A DNA stretch of 64,000 bases from Dyella sp. AtDHG13 (GCF_003201105.1 NZ_QICJ01000018.1:17691-81690), one strand, 5' to 3'; shown: positions 33,946 through 44,693, numbered from the stretch's first letter. The notes: generated by a model not told the origin, from the letters alone. Numbers and translations: made by a program.

Positions 33946-34380
33946 TCATGGCAAGCCCCGGGTGGGTCGACGGTGCTGCATGCGCTCGTCGATCTCGGCC
34001 TGCTCGCGGCGTTCCTCGCTCTTTCGTTCCTGCTCGCGGTAGCGGTCGATCACGCTGCCCAGCGCCTGCTCGCGCGCGTGGGCTTCGCGCCACTGGTTGC
34101 GGGCGCCATCGAGATGGCGGCGCTGGCGCGCGACTTCGTTGACCTGCTGGGCGATGACCTGGTCGATGCGTTCGACGAACTGGCGGCGATTGAGCAGCGC
34201 GCTCACGCTCACGCCGCCCTGCGTGTCGGCGTATTCGGCGCGGTACTTGCGCAATTCTTCCAGCTGCTGTTCCGCCTTGGCGAGCTTCTGCTGTTGCTCG
34301 GCCAGGCGCTGCATGGCGGCCTCCTGGCGTTCGTGCGCCAGGTCGGCGGCGGGCTGCAGGCGGTTGGCGCGGGATGTCAC
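33946..34380 (-). CDS. fliJ: Flagellar export protein FliJ
   Basis: A 144-residue, almost wholly helical coiled-coil protein ([20 protein letters not shown], then [18 protein letters not shown]) that links the FliI ATPase to FlhA. Translation most likely starts at GTG 34380, which overlaps the fliI stop codon as GTGA. The open frame further upstream is a shadow of fliI. Confidence 0.88.
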   Translation of the reverse strand: MTSRANRLQPAADLAHERQEAAMQRLAEQQQKLAKAEQQLEELRKYRAEYADTQGGVSVSALLNRRQFVERIDQVIAQQVNEVARQRRHLDGARNQWREAHAREQALGSVIDRYREQERKSEERREQAEIDERMQHRRPTRGLP

Positions 34381-35741
34381 GGCGTGCCTCCGGCGGTCAG
34401 CGATTCGAGCGCGCCGATGGCGTCGGCGAGCGTGGTCGGCGCGTCCACTTCCTGCTGCAGGAAGTCGCGCAGCTTCGGCCACATGGCGATGGCGTGGTCC
34501 ACCTGCGGATCGGAGCCTTTCTGGTACGCGCCCACGGCGATCAGGTCGCGCTGCTGGCGGTAGGCGGAATAGATCTGGCGAAAACGCTGCGCGGCGCGCA
34601 GATGTTCGCGCTGCACCACGGCCGGCATCACGCGGCTGATCGACGCCTCGATGTCGATGGCCGGGTAATGTCCCGCTTCGGCCAGGTCGCGCGAAAGCAC
34701 GATATGGCCGTCCAGGATCGCGCGCGATGCGTCGGCGATGGGATCGTGGCGATAGTCGTCGCCTTCGGTGAGCACGGTGTAGAACGCGGTGATGGAACCG
34801 CGCCCCTCCGCGTCGTTGCCGGCGCGCTCCACCAGCGCGGGCAGCATGGCGAACACGGAGGGCGGATAGCCCTTGGTGGCCGGCGGTTCGCCGATGGCCA
34901 GGGCGATTTCGCGCTGCGCCTGGGCGTAGCGCGTGATCGAATCCATCAGCAGCAGCACGCGCTGGCCGCGATCGCGGAACCATTCGGCGATGGCGGTGGC
35001 GTACTGCGCGCCACGCAGGCGCTTGAGCGGCGGCGCGTCGGCCGGCGCGGCGACGATCACCGAGCGGGCACGGCCTTCCGCGCCCAGCGTGTGTTCGACG
35101 AATTCCTTCACTTCGCGGCCGCGCTCACCGATCAGGCCCACCACCACCACGTCGGCATCGGTGTAGCGCGTCATCATGCCGAGCAAGGTGGACTTGCCCA
35201 CGCCCGAGCCGGCGAACAGGCCCAGTCGCTGGCCGCGCCCCACCGTGAGCATGGCGTTGATGGCACGCACGCCGGTATCGAGCGGCGTGTCGATGGGTTT
35301 GCGCGCCATCGGGTTGATCGGTTCGTTCTTCAGCAGCGCGTGTTCGTCGACGTCGAGCGGCCCCAGGCCGTCAAGCGGGATGCCATCGGCGCCGACCACG
35401 CGGCCCAGCAATGCGTGCCCCACGGGCAGGCCGCTGGTATGCGCGCAGGGGCGCACGCGTGCGTTCGGCAGCACGCCGTGCATTTCGGTCACGGGCATCA
35501 GCAGCAGGCGTTCATCGGCGAAGCCGACGACTTCGGTATCCAGTTCGCTGCCATCGGCGGTGGTGACCATGCAGCGTGCGCCCAGCGGCGCTTCGCAGCC
35601 TTCCGCTTCCAGCGTGAGCCCCACCACGCGGCGCAGGCGGCCTTCCACGGTGAGCGTGCGCGCGCCGATGGCGCGCTGGCGACGGCGGGCCAGTCGCTCC
35701 TGCCACAGCGTGCTGCGCGGGGAGCCCGGCTGCGCGTTCAT
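34377..35741 (-). CDS. fliI: Flagellum-specific ATPase FliI
   Basis: A 454-residue hexameric export ATPase with Walker A in [18 protein letters not shown], Walker B in [20 protein letters not shown], and the family stretch [20 protein letters not shown]. Its length is normal. It overlaps fliH (ATGA) and fliJ (GTGA). Confidence 0.97.
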   Translation of the reverse strand: MNAQPGSPRSTLWQERLARRRQRAIGARTLTVEGRLRRVVGLTLEAEGCEAPLGARCMVTTADGSELDTEVVGFADERLLLMPVTEMHGVLPNARVRPCAHTSGLPVGHALLGRVVGADGIPLDGLGPLDVDEHALLKNEPINPMARKPIDTPLDTGVRAINAMLTVGRGQRLGLFAGSGVGKSTLLGMMTRYTDADVVVVGLIGERGREVKEFVEHTLGAEGRARSVIVAAPADAPPLKRLRGAQYATAIAEWFRDRGQRVLLLMDSITRYAQAQREIALAIGEPPATKGYPPSVFAMLPALVERAGNDAEGRGSITAFYTVLTEGDDYRHDPIADASRAILDGHIVLSRDLAEAGHYPAIDIEASISRVMPAVVQREHLRAAQRFRQIYSAYRQQRDLIAVGAYQKGSDPQVDHAIAMWPKLRDFLQQEVDAPTTLADAIGALESLTAGGTP

Positions 35742-36388
35742 CCGCGCACCTCGTCGGCATCTTCGTCGGTTTCGTCCGCTTCGGCGCCGAGCACGGCGTC
35801 GACCACGGCGGCGAGCCGCGTTTCCACGCGTGCGTCCAGGCGCGAGCGCTCGCTTTCCAGCAGGCAGTCGCCGCGCTGCAGGCTGTTGTCGGGCAGCAGC
35901 TGCCAGTGCGATTCGGCCATGTCCAGCGAACGCAACAGCGCAAGGTCATCCGGATGCAGTCGCACGCGCAGGTTGCCCGATGCGGAGGGCAGCGCCAGCG
36001 CGGCCTGTCGCACGGCTTCCACCACAAGGTCCGGCGCGGTGCGCAGTTCGTGCGAGATCACCTGCCGCGCCACCGTCATGGCCAGGCGCGTCAATTCCAG
36101 TTCCACCAGTTCGTCCATGCTGCGCAGGGGACGCGCGGCGGATTCCAGCAGCGCATCCAGCCGCGCCATGCGTTCGTGCAGCACGGTGCGCGCTTCGGCC
36201 ATGCCCTGGGCTAAGCCGGCGGCGTAGCCTTCGTCGCGCGCCTGCTGTTCCAGCGCTTCCAGGTCGCGCACGGTGGGCTGCTGCGCCGGTTCGGCCGGTG
36301 CCGGTTCGGGCGTGGACGGCTCACCGATTTCCGGTGGAAGCCAGCGTTCAAAGGCCTGCCAGTCGTCCCTGTTCATCACGGCGCTCAT
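35738..36388 (-). CDS. fliH: Flagellar export regulator FliH
   Basis: A 216-residue stator-like partner of FliI. It has an N-terminal tryptophan-containing FliN-binding peptide ([20 protein letters not shown]), an Ala/Glu-rich helical middle ([20 protein letters not shown]) and the C-terminal FliH/HrpE domain ([18 protein letters not shown]...). It overlaps fliG and fliI. Confidence 0.94.
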   Translation of the reverse strand: MSAVMNRDDWQAFERWLPPEIGEPSTPEPAPAEPAQQPTVRDLEALEQQARDEGYAAGLAQGMAEARTVLHERMARLDALLESAARPLRSMDELVELELTRLAMTVARQVISHELRTAPDLVVEAVRQAALALPSASGNLRVRLHPDDLALLRSLDMAESHWQLLPDNSLQRGDCLLESERSRLDARVETRLAAVVDAVLGAEADETDEDADEVRG

Positions 36389-37398
36389 GCCACCAGCTCG
36401 TCACCCGTGCCGGAAAGATTGATCGCGCCCGAATCGGCCAGCTTGCGCGCGATGCCCAGCACTTCCTTCTGCGCCGCATCGACTTCGCTCAGGCGGACGG
36501 GGCCGGACACTTCCAGGTCGTCGCGCAGCATGTCGGCCGCGCGCTTGGACATGTTGGCGAAGATCTTTTCGCGCACGCCCGGCTCCGCGCCCTTGAGCGC
36601 GGTGACGAGGCGCGCCGTCGGCACTTCGCGCAGCAGCGTCTGCATGCTGCGGTCGTCCAGTTCGGCCAAGTCTTCGAACACGAACATCAGTTCCTCGATG
36701 CGGCCGCTCAGGCCTGCGTCGTGGCTGCGGATGGCCGCCATCAGCTCGTTCTCGCGACTGGTTTCCATCGCGTTGAGGATGTTGGCCGCCGCCTTCAGCC
36801 CGCCCACGCTGGCGGACTTGAGCTTCTTGGTGTTACCGCCGGAGAACTGGCGCTCCATGATTTCGTCCAGCTCGTTCAACGCATGCGGCTGCACGCCGTC
36901 GAGCGTGGCGATGCGCATCACCGCATCGCTGCGCGTGCGCGGCGGCAGGTAGCCGATGACTTCGGCGGCCTGGTCGGGTTCGAGATGCGCCAGCACCAGC
37001 GCGATGATCTGCGGATGCTCCTGGCCGATCATCTCGGCGATGGCGCGGCTCTCCATCCACTTGAGCGATTCCAGGCCCTTGCTGGTGCGGCCGAGCAGGA
37101 TGCGGTCGATCAGGCCGCCGGCCTTGTTCTCGCCCAGCGCGTTGACCAGGATCTTGCGGATGTATTCCTCGGTGCCCACGCCCAGCGCGGTGTGGCGCCC
37201 CATGTCCTCGTTGAGGCGGGCGAGCACCTGTTCCACCTGCTCGCGCGTGACGTTGGACATGCTGGCCATGGCCGTGCCCACCGCCTGCACGTCGCGTGCG
37301 CTCAGGTGCTTGAGCACTTCGGCCGCGTCCTGCTCGCCCAGCGTGAGCAGCAGGATGGCCGCGCGCTGCGCGCCGCCGATTTGCGTTTCTGTCTTCAT
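36385..37398 (-). CDS. fliG: Flagellar motor switch protein FliG
   Basis: A 337-residue rotor protein. The N domain binds FliF (GAQRAAILLLTLGEQDAAEV), the middle domain has EHPQIIALVLAHLEPDQAAE, and the C domain has the torque helix with charged residues (MFVFEDLAELDDRSMQTLLR). It lies 96 bases after fliF; no promoter is evident in that gap. Confidence 0.97.
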   Translation of the reverse strand: MKTETQIGGAQRAAILLLTLGEQDAAEVLKHLSARDVQAVGTAMASMSNVTREQVEQVLARLNEDMGRHTALGVGTEEYIRKILVNALGENKAGGLIDRILLGRTSKGLESLKWMESRAIAEMIGQEHPQIIALVLAHLEPDQAAEVIGYLPPRTRSDAVMRIATLDGVQPHALNELDEIMERQFSGGNTKKLKSASVGGLKAAANILNAMETSRENELMAAIRSHDAGLSGRIEELMFVFEDLAELDDRSMQTLLREVPTARLVTALKGAEPGVREKIFANMSKRAADMLRDDLEVSGPVRLSEVDAAQKEVLGIARKLADSGAINLSGTGDELVA

Positions 37399-37494
37399 GA
37401 TGCGTTCCGCCCGCTAACCTGCCGTGCCGTGGCCGGCCGAAGATGTGCGCCGTGCGCGTGAAACCGTTGGCGGCGATGTGCCGCGAGTGCGCGA

Positions 37495-39204
37495 TCAGCC
37501 GCCATCCTCGCCCACCCAGCTCTTGACCACCTGCGCCACCTGCTTGGGGTTCTCGCTCACCATGCGGCGCGCCAGACCGATGCGTTGCTCGTAAGCCAGC
37601 TGCGGCGGCACGCCACCGAGCTTGATGAGATCGTCGCCTTCGTCCTTGTCGTCCACGCGCACCGAAATGGTGGGCGTGCCGGGGCCGCCCGCGCCTGCCA
37701 GCGCCAGCTCCTGGCCGGGCGCCGGGCTGCGCGACAGTCCGCGCAGCAGCGGGCGCAACAGGCCGAAGGCCACCAGCAGCGCGACCAGGATGCCGGCCGC
37801 CTGCTTGATCAGGTCGAGCATGCCGGGGCGTTCCCAGAACGCCGGCGAGGGCGTGGCGACGTCGGCGCCGGGATCCTGGTGGAACGGCTGGTTGATCACG
37901 CTGACGCTGTCGCCGCGTGCCTCGCTGTAGCCCACGGCGTTGCGCGTGAGCGTGGTGAGGTGTTCCAGTTCCTGCGGCGTGAACGGCACGCTCTTGGGCG
38001 CGCCCTTGTCGCCCGCCGCGGTCTTGTTGTCCACCACCACGGCCACGGTGAGGCGCGCGAGCCGGCCCGCCGGATCACTGACGTGGCTGATGGTGCGATC
38101 GAGTTCGTAGTTGCGCGTGGCGCTGCTGCTGGTGTCGCTGGGGCCGGTGGCCTGCGCGGTGCTTGCAGCGGTCTTGCCGTTCGCGCCCTTGCCCGCGGCC
38201 GGCTTGGCCGCGGTGGGCTGGGCCACGGTGTTCGGCGGCTGGTTGCTCAGCGCGCCGGGAATGGCGCCATCGTTTGCCTCGCCCACATGCTGCTGGCTGT
38301 TGGTCTGTTCGCTGCGCAGCGCGGGGTGTTCGTGGTCGAAGGTTTCCGTGGCCTTCTCGGTCTGGCTGAAATCCAGATCCGCATACACCTGCGCGCGCAC
38401 CTTGCCGGGGCCAACCAGTGGCGTGAGCAATTCTTCGATGCGCTGCGCATAGGTGTTTTCGATGCGCGTGGCCAGGCGCAGGCGCGTGTCGCCCACGGCG
38501 CTGGCGCCGGCCGGATCGGTGGTGGTGAGCAACTGGCCCTGCTGATCCACCACCGAAACCTGCTTGGGATCGAGGTTGGCCACGCTGGAAGCGACGAGAT
38601 GCACGATCGCCGCCACCTGGCTCTGGTCGAGCTGGCGGCCGGGATACAACGTCACCAGCACCGATGCGCTCGCTTCCTTGTTGTCGCGGATGAATGCCGA
38701 TGGCTTGGGCAGCGCCAGATGCACGCGCGCGGCGCGCACGGATTGCAGGCCCGCGATGGTGTTGCCCAGATCCGTTTCCAGCATCTGCTGGTAACGCGTG
38801 CGTTCGGCCAGATCGCTCATGCCGAACGGCGAATCGGTGCCCGGCACCGCGGTGGACGATGCGCTGCCCTGCGGCAGGCCTTGCGCGGCGAGCTTGAGGC
38901 GGATCGCCGCAAGGTCCGACGCGGGCACCATGATGGAGGTGCCATCCGCGCCCAGCGTGTACGGCGTATTGGCCGCCTGCAGCGCCTGCGTGACGGCGGC
39001 GGCGTCCTTCTGTTCAAGACCCGCATACAGCAGGCCGTAGCTCGGGCCGCGCGACCATAGCACCACGGCGACGCCCAGCGCCACCGCCGCGGCCACGCCC
39101 ACCAGCAGCAGCAATTGCCGCGATGCCGGCGCGCGCGCAAGCTGTTTGAGATCCAGGCGAGAACCGGGCGATTCGTCGGTGGTCGCGAGGGCGTTATCGG
39201 CCAT
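37495..39204 (-). CDS. fliF: Flagellar MS-ring protein FliF
   Basis: A 569-residue MS-ring subunit with two TM helices (LLLLVGVAAAVALGVAVVLW near 31-50 and LIKQAAGILVALLVAFGLL near 455-475). Ring-building motifs include YGLLYAGLEQKDAAAVTQAL and ARVHLALPKPSAFIRDNKEA. The C-terminal FliG-binding tail (EQRIGLARRMVSENPKQVAQ VVKSW) is intact. Confidence 0.97.
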   Translation of the reverse strand: MADNALATTDESPGSRLDLKQLARAPASRQLLLLVGVAAAVALGVAVVLWSRGPSYGLLYAGLEQKDAAAVTQALQAANTPYTLGADGTSIMVPASDLAAIRLKLAAQGLPQGSASSTAVPGTDSPFGMSDLAERTRYQQMLETDLGNTIAGLQSVRAARVHLALPKPSAFIRDNKEASASVLVTLYPGRQLDQSQVAAIVHLVASSVANLDPKQVSVVDQQGQLLTTTDPAGASAVGDTRLRLATRIENTYAQRIEELLTPLVGPGKVRAQVYADLDFSQTEKATETFDHEHPALRSEQTNSQQHVGEANDGAIPGALSNQPPNTVAQPTAAKPAAGKGANGKTAASTAQATGPSDTSSSATRNYELDRTISHVSDPAGRLARLTVAVVVDNKTAAGDKGAPKSVPFTPQELEHLTTLTRNAVGYSEARGDSVSVINQPFHQDPGADVATPSPAFWERPGMLDLIKQAAGILVALLVAFGLLRPLLRGLSRSPAPGQELALAGAGGPGTPTISVRVDDKDEGDDLIKLGGVPPQLAYEQRIGLARRMVSENPKQVAQVVKSWVGEDGG

Positions 39205-39252
39205 GAAGACTGCTCTTGCTCTGGGGACGCAGGGGCGTCATCGTCGAACCGG

Positions 39253-39576
39253 TCAGACCGGCATGTTCATGATGTTGTTGTACGCGTCGACCAGCTTGTT
39301 CCTCACCTGGGTCAACGTGTTCAACGACAGATCGGCCTTGTTGATGGCCACCATGGTCTTGGCGAGATCGGCGCCCTCGTCGCCACGCTCGAAACTCGCC
39401 GCCTGATTGCCCGCATCGACCTGCGCATCGGCCACCGACGAGATCGACTTCTTCAGCAGGCTGGCGAAATCCGTCTGCCCCGGCGCCGCGGCGGTAAACG
39501 CCTGCTCGGTCGGCCTGGCCTGCAAGGAGAGCTGGCGCATCTGCGACAGCAGGTTGTTGACGTCGATCTGACTCAT
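39253..39576 (-). CDS. fliE: Flagellar hook-basal body protein FliE
   Basis: A 107-residue rod adaptor between the MS ring and the rod, with the family core TDFASLLKKSISSVADAQ, ASFERGDEGADLAKTMVAIN and VRNKLVDAYNNIMNMPV. It is the first gene of the fliE-to-fliK unit and has a sigma-54-like element 42-56 bases upstream. Confidence 0.96.
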   Translation of the reverse strand: MSQIDVNNLLSQMRQLSLQARPTEQAFTAAAPGQTDFASLLKKSISSVADAQVDAGNQAASFERGDEGADLAKTMVAINKADLSLNTLTQVRNKLVDAYNNIMNMPV

Positions 39577-39617
39577 GACGGAATTCCAACGCGTAAAGAG
39601 TGCCTGGAGGTGTCACT

Positions 39618-39632
39618 GCACAAGGCGTGCCA
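39618..39632 (-). promoter_or_regulatory. Sigma-54 promoter of fliEFGHIJK
   Basis: On the minus strand TGGCACGCCTTGTGC: the -24 element is perfect and the -12 element has one mismatch (GTGC for TTGC). The spacing is exact. Confidence 0.75.
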
Positions 39633-39641
39633 TAGGGCGAG

Positions 39642-39831
39642 GAACGAGTGAAGAGGAGTGAGAAACGAGAGAGAGCGGCCTGCTTTGTCACTCACTTCTC
39701 ATTCCCTCCCCACTTCTGCCCTCAAGCCTGAAGGCTGGGCAGCGGGAGAAACGAGTGAAGAGGAGTGAGAAGTGAGAGAAGGCGTGCCGCTCTATCTCTC
39801 ACTTCTCACTTCTAATTTCTCACTCCTGCTC

Positions 39832-39855
<24 letters not shown>
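39642..39855. repeat. Tandem duplication (about 107-110 bp units) spanning the fleQ 3' end
   Basis: GAACGAGTGAAGAGGAGTGA (39642) recurs at 39749, and AAGCCTGAAGGCTGGGCAGC (39724-39743) recurs as the true fleQ end (39834-39853). Translated on the minus strand, the left copy reads LPSLQA-stop, against LQPSLQA-stop in fleQ. The unit next to fleQ also holds a 16-bp perfect hairpin (39764-39779 with 39795-39810), a likely fleQ terminator. Confidence 0.75.
39764..39810 (-). terminator. Hairpin downstream of fleQ
   Basis: AGTGAGAAGTGAGAGA (39764-39779) pairs perfectly with TCTCTCACTTCTCACT (39795-39810) over a 15-base loop, starting 22 bases after the fleQ stop. Confidence 0.55.
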
Positions 39856-41280
<1,425 letters not shown>

Positions 41281-41613
41281 TGGTGACCCCCTGGATTGCA
41301 CCTGCTTGCGTGACGACAATCCGTCGCCGTCCGCGGGGAGGAAGGAGCAAAAAGAAGGCCAGCCTGCACGTTTTTCCGACGGCTATTTGTCGGACATACC
41401 TGCCGGTGAGCGTCACCTTGGCTGAACAGTGCCGGCACGCTTCTCAGCGATGGGCCACAGATGACTGAATCCACAAGGGAAAAATGCCGCCGGGCAATGC
41501 CCGGGAAGGTGACCCTGTGCGACACCCATACGAGATGTACGTCAAAGAACGTTCGCGTCGGGTTTCCGTATCGTGATAGCGATCACATTTGGTCTGTGAA
41601 CCGCATCGGGCGT
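41281..41613. other. fleQ upstream region
   Basis: 333 bases with no supportable gene between fleQ and the tPilZ gene. It holds the CRP/Clp-like palindrome at 41572-41587 and a small GC hairpin (GCCGGGC-AAT-GCCCGGG region near 41490-41510). No sigma-54 or sigma-28 box was found. Confidence 0.5.
41572..41587. promoter_or_regulatory. CRP/Clp-like binding site upstream of fleQ
   Basis: CGTGATAGCGATCACA: half-sites CGTGA and TCACA separated by six bases, one mismatch from the CRP/Clp consensus TGTGA-N6-TCACA. It lies about 290 bases before the fleQ ATG. In Xanthomonadales the CRP homologue Clp responds to c-di-GMP. Confidence 0.6.
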
Positions 41614-42171
41614 CTAGGAGGCCGCCGATCGGCGCTCTGCCACTTTACGTCGGTGGTGACGGAACACGAGCCGCTCAATCGCGTCACATGTGGCCTCGTC
41701 CATGGTTTCGAACGATACAAAAACGTGATCCGCATCACGCTCTTGCACGCGCCGGGCCACCAGTTCCAGCGGCAGGGCCAAGCATCCGTCGAAGTGCAAC
41801 CGCACCAGCGCCTGCGCCTGCCCGGCCGGCCAGACCGACGAAGGCAACAACGCGCCAACCGCGTTGAAGCTGACAGGGAAACGCGCGGGCAGGTCGGCCC
41901 CGCGCTGCAGCAGCTGGTCCAGCATGGCCATGAGCACGTTGAGCTTGCTGTCGAGGCGCTGCATGTCCTGCGCGACGGGGTTCTCCTCGTCGGCCGGTTC
42001 GCCGCGGCGTTCGCTGAACACGGCCAGCGTCCCCAGCACGCTGAGATTGCGGTCGCGCATGGCGGCGCGCTGCAGGTCGCCCAGGGGTTCGGTCAACGCG
42101 GCGCAGCTGACGTGAAGGCCGTCGTCGTAGGTGACCCGTTCGGAGAATGCCTGCCAGGAAGCGTCTTGCAT
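41614..42171 (-). CDS. Atypical tetrameric-type PilZ protein (tPilZ, XCC6012-like)
   Basis: A 185-residue protein. A long amphipathic helix with heptad spacing (AQDMQRLDSKLNVLMAMLDQ, about 67-90) precedes a beta-rich PilZ-like C-terminal half (RFPVSFNAVGALLPSSVW, ALVRLHFDGCLALPLELV, DHVFVSFETMDEATCDAIER). The canonical RxxxR and D/NxSxxG c-di-GMP motifs are not evident. Size, helix and location between fliT and fleQ match the Xanthomonas tetrameric PilZ family. The identification is by pattern, and ligand binding is uncertain. Confidence 0.75.
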   Translation of the reverse strand: MQDASWQAFSERVTYDDGLHVSCAALTEPLGDLQRAAMRDRNLSVLGTLAVFSERRGEPADEENPVAQDMQRLDSKLNVLMAMLDQLLQRGADLPARFPVSFNAVGALLPSSVWPAGQAQALVRLHFDGCLALPLELVARRVQERDADHVFVSFETMDEATCDAIERLVFRHHRRKVAERRSAAS

Positions 42172-42236
42172 GATGTCCTCGTCACTGGCCGCCCCGATGG
42201 CGGCCGCACGGGATTATGCGCGCGCGTGCCTTACCC

Positions 42237-42257
42237 GGCGCCGTTTTATTCGGCGCC
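42237..42257 (-). terminator. Hairpin with the fliT stop codon in its loop
   Basis: GGCGCCG (42237-42243), TTTTATT, CGGCGCC (42251-42257). The fliT TAA lies in the loop. There is no following T-run on the minus strand, so termination strength is unclear. Confidence 0.4.
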
Positions 42258-42539
42258 AGCGTGGAGATAGGCGCTGAGCGCGCGATGGCGGTGCTGGTGG
42301 TCTTCCATGTCCGCACCCAGGCGATCGCGCTGGCGGCGGGCCAGTTCGCGCACCTGTTCGGTGAGCGCCAGCAGTTGCTTGAACAGCGGCAGCGCGCCCG
42401 GTTCCGTGATGGAAAGCGCGGCGAGCTGGCGGCTGCGCTCGGCTTCCAGCGCGGCCACGGCGTCCCAGTCGCCCGCGCGGGCGGCGGCGACCATGCGTTC
42501 GCTCATGTCCAGCAGGGCGGCATGCACGGCGTGCTCCAC
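42246..42539 (-). CDS. fliT: FliT-like flagellar chaperone
   Basis: A 97-residue all-helical protein (LLDMSERMVAAARAGDWDAV, LFKQLLALTEQVRELARRQR) 2 bases after fliS. Size and position are those of FliT, the export chaperone for the cap protein FliD. Sequence conservation in this family is low, so the call rests mainly on context. Confidence 0.8.
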   Translation of the reverse strand: MEHAVHAALLDMSERMVAAARAGDWDAVAALEAERSRQLAALSITEPGALPLFKQLLALTEQVRELARRQRDRLGADMEDHQHRHRALSAYLHAGAE

Positions 42540-42541
42540 GC

Positions 42542-42973
42542 TCAGGCCGCCGCGCTGGGCGTGCGCGGCTGCGACGCCAGGAATTCGTCACGGATCTGGC
42601 GCCAGGCATCGCGCACCGGCGTGAGCAGGTCCACCACTTCGTCGATGGCGCGCTCGTCGTTGTTGAGCTGAGCGTGCAGCAGGCGGCGGCTGGCGTAGTC
42701 GTACAGCGCATCGAGCCGGCCCGCGAGCTGACCGCCCTGCGCGTGGTCCAGGCTGCCGCGCAGTTCGCCGATGATGGCGTGCGCGCGGCTGAAATGCGTG
42801 CCCTTGGCCGGCACGTCGCCGCGACGGATCGCGCCGCGCGCCTGGTTGATGCGCTCGATCACGCCGTCGAACAGCATGCCGGTCAGCTGGTGACGGTCGG
42901 CGCCTTCCACGCTGCCGCGTGCGCTGGTTTCCTGATAGAGCGCGCTGGCGTTGCGCATATAGCCGTAAGTCAT
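42542..42973 (-). CDS. fliS: Flagellin export chaperone FliS
   Basis: A 143-residue helical chaperone with the FliS start YMRNASALYQETSARGSVEG and the conserved HQLTGMLFDGVIERINQARG helix, then LDALYDYASRRLLHAQLNND. It holds flagellin before export through FlhA. It starts 16 bases after fliD. Confidence 0.94.
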   Translation of the reverse strand: MTYGYMRNASALYQETSARGSVEGADRHQLTGMLFDGVIERINQARGAIRRGDVPAKGTHFSRAHAIIGELRGSLDHAQGGQLAGRLDALYDYASRRLLHAQLNNDERAIDEVVDLLTPVRDAWRQIRDEFLASQPRTPSAAA

Positions 42974-42989
42974 GATCGCTTCCCCGCGT

Positions 42990-44498
42990 TCAGTTCTTCG
43001 AGCTGTTGGAGTTGTTGAGCTGCGCCAGCGCCGTGGTGAGGTAGGAGCTGGTGTTGTTGAGCGAGGACATCAGCGTATCCAGCGCCGTGTACTGCTGCTG
43101 CAACTGGGTCTGGTAGGTCGCCATGCGGTTGTTCAGCGCGGTCTGCTGCTGGCTCAGCTGCGTCAACGTGTTGTTGAGGCTGTCCATGCGCGAGCCGATG
43201 ATGCCGCCCGAGACCGTGTACGCGCTGATCGCGGTGTTGAGGTTGGTGGCGTAGCCGTTGCTGCCGACCAAGAGATTCTTCACCGCCGACGGGTTGCTCT
43301 GGAAGGCGCTGGCCAGCTTCTGCGTGTCCAGCGCCAGCGTGCCGTCCGCGTTGCGCGTGATGCCCAGGTTGGCGAGCGTGCCGATGCTGTTGCCCTTCAC
43401 CGAACCGCTCAGCACGTTGGCGATGGAGCGCTGCACCGAAGTGAGCGTGGTGTCGCCCAGCAGCACGCCGGCCGCGCCGGTGCTGGTGTCGTAGCTGGAC
43501 AGCGACGACACCGTGGTGGCGTAGCTGTTGTAGGCGTCGACCAGGCCCTGGATGGCATTGGTGGCGGCGGTGTTGTCCTGCGCCACCGTCAAGGTGTTGG
43601 TGCCCGTGCCGGTGAGGTTGAGCGTGACGCCGTCCATCATGCCGGTGACGGTGTTCGTCGCGCTGGTGACGGCAATGCCGTCCACGGTGAGCTTGGCGTC
43701 CTGCGCCTCGTTGCTGCCCGCGGTGTTCAGCGTGTTGGCGAGGTCAGTCAGGCCGCTGCTGCTGGTGGCGTCGGCCGAAATGGTGAAGGCGTTGGCCACG
43801 CCGGTCTTGCTGGAGCTCAGCATCAGCTGCTGGCCGTTCACGCCGTTGACGATGGTGGCGGTCACGCCCGGGTTGGAGCTGGAGCTGTTGATCGCCGTGG
43901 CGATGTTCGCCAGCGTGTCCGTGGCGGACACCGCCACGTTCATCGTGTTGGAACCCACCGTGATATTCAGCGTGCCCGGCCCCACCGCCGTGCCGGAGGC
44001 CACCGCGCTGCTGGCGCGCTTCTGCGCCGTGGCCAGCTGGCTCACCGCAATGGTGTACGAGCCCGGCTGCGCGCTCGACATGGTGGTGGCCGTGCCGATG
44101 CTGCTGCTGGAACCCTGCGGCGTCAGGCTGGCGGTGTAGCTGCTGAAGGTGTTGACCGAGGTCAGCGTGGCCAGCGCGGTCTGGATGCCGCCCAGCGCGG
44201 AGTTCAGCGACGACAGCCCGGTCAGCAGGTTGTTGGTCTGCGTGGTGCGCGTGGTGATCTGCTGCTGCGAGGCCGCCTTGCGCGCGTTCACCAGCGCGGT
44301 GACGATGGAGTTCACGTCCAGGCCCGAACCGATGCCCGCGGCGCTGATGCTGCCGCTGGCCGAACTGCTCGTGGAGGAGCTGCTGGAACTGCTGGACGAC
44401 GTGCCGGAGGTCGAGCTGCTCGAACCGGTGGAGCTCGCCGTGAGCTGGTTGAGCAAGCTGCTGAGGCTGCTGCCGCTGGTGCTGCTGGTGGTCGTCAT
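42990..44498 (-). CDS. fliD: Flagellar cap protein FliD
   Basis: A 502-residue filament cap (HAP2). The canonical N-terminal domain begins near residue 52 (AAGIGSGLDVNSIVTALVNA), preceded by an unusual extension of about 50 residues that is almost only Ser, Thr and Gly. The C-terminal domain (SQQQTALNNRMATYQTQLQQ QYTALDTLMSSLNNTSSYL) is normal. It is separated from fliC by 195 bases with four hairpins. No sigma-28 box is seen immediately upstream, so it may depend on readthrough from fliC. Confidence 0.95.
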   Translation of the reverse strand: MTTTSSTSGSSLSSLLNQLTASSTGSSSSTSGTSSSSSSSSSTSSSASGSISAAGIGSGLDVNSIVTALVNARKAASQQQITTRTTQTNNLLTGLSSLNSALGGIQTALATLTSVNTFSSYTASLTPQGSSSSIGTATTMSSAQPGSYTIAVSQLATAQKRASSAVASGTAVGPGTLNITVGSNTMNVAVSATDTLANIATAINSSSSNPGVTATIVNGVNGQQLMLSSSKTGVANAFTISADATSSSGLTDLANTLNTAGSNEAQDAKLTVDGIAVTSATNTVTGMMDGVTLNLTGTGTNTLTVAQDNTAATNAIQGLVDAYNSYATTVSSLSSYDTSTGAAGVLLGDTTLTSVQRSIANVLSGSVKGNSIGTLANLGITRNADGTLALDTQKLASAFQSNPSAVKNLLVGSNGYATNLNTAISAYTVSGGIIGSRMDSLNNTLTQLSQQQTALNNRMATYQTQLQQQYTALDTLMSSLNNTSSYLTTALAQLNNSNSSKN

Positions 44499-44528
44499 CG
44501 CGAGGCCTTGTCCATTTCCCGAAGTGAT

Positions 44529-44679
44529 CCCGCCGAGGCGGGAGGTTTCGAGCCCCCGGCAAAGACCTCACGCATGAGGGCTTTGCCGGAAGCTCCCGAA
44601 ACACCGGGCGGGCTGCGCGAAGCAACCCACCCGGCGGTACATCCGGCCGAGGTGGACGCGGCCCGGGAGAGCCGCGTCC
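44529..44679 (-). promoter_or_regulatory. Series of four hairpins between fliC and fliD
   Basis: In transcription order: 44679-44654 (9-bp stem GGACGCGGC/GCCGCGTCC, the likely fliC terminator), 44634-44604 (imperfect stem CCGGG...CCCGG), 44589-44556 (stem CCGGCAAAG plus CCTCA, loop TGCG) and 44542-44529 (CCCGCC-GA-GGCGGG). No U-tracts are seen. They could set the ratio of flagellin to cap mRNA. Confidence 0.6.
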
Positions 44680-44693
44680 TGGCCTCGAGTCCG

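Noticed and set aside
39780..39790. A second fliE sigma-54 promoter in the duplicated unit
   Set aside because: Only the -24 half (GGCACG on the minus strand) remains; the -12 position reads CTCTC in place of TTGC.
41724..41739. A second CRP/Clp dyad (CGTGA-N6-TCACG) as an independent operator
   Set aside because: It lies inside the tPilZ coding sequence, has two mismatches in total and encodes conserved-looking residues, so it may be chance. It is mentioned only with the upstream site.
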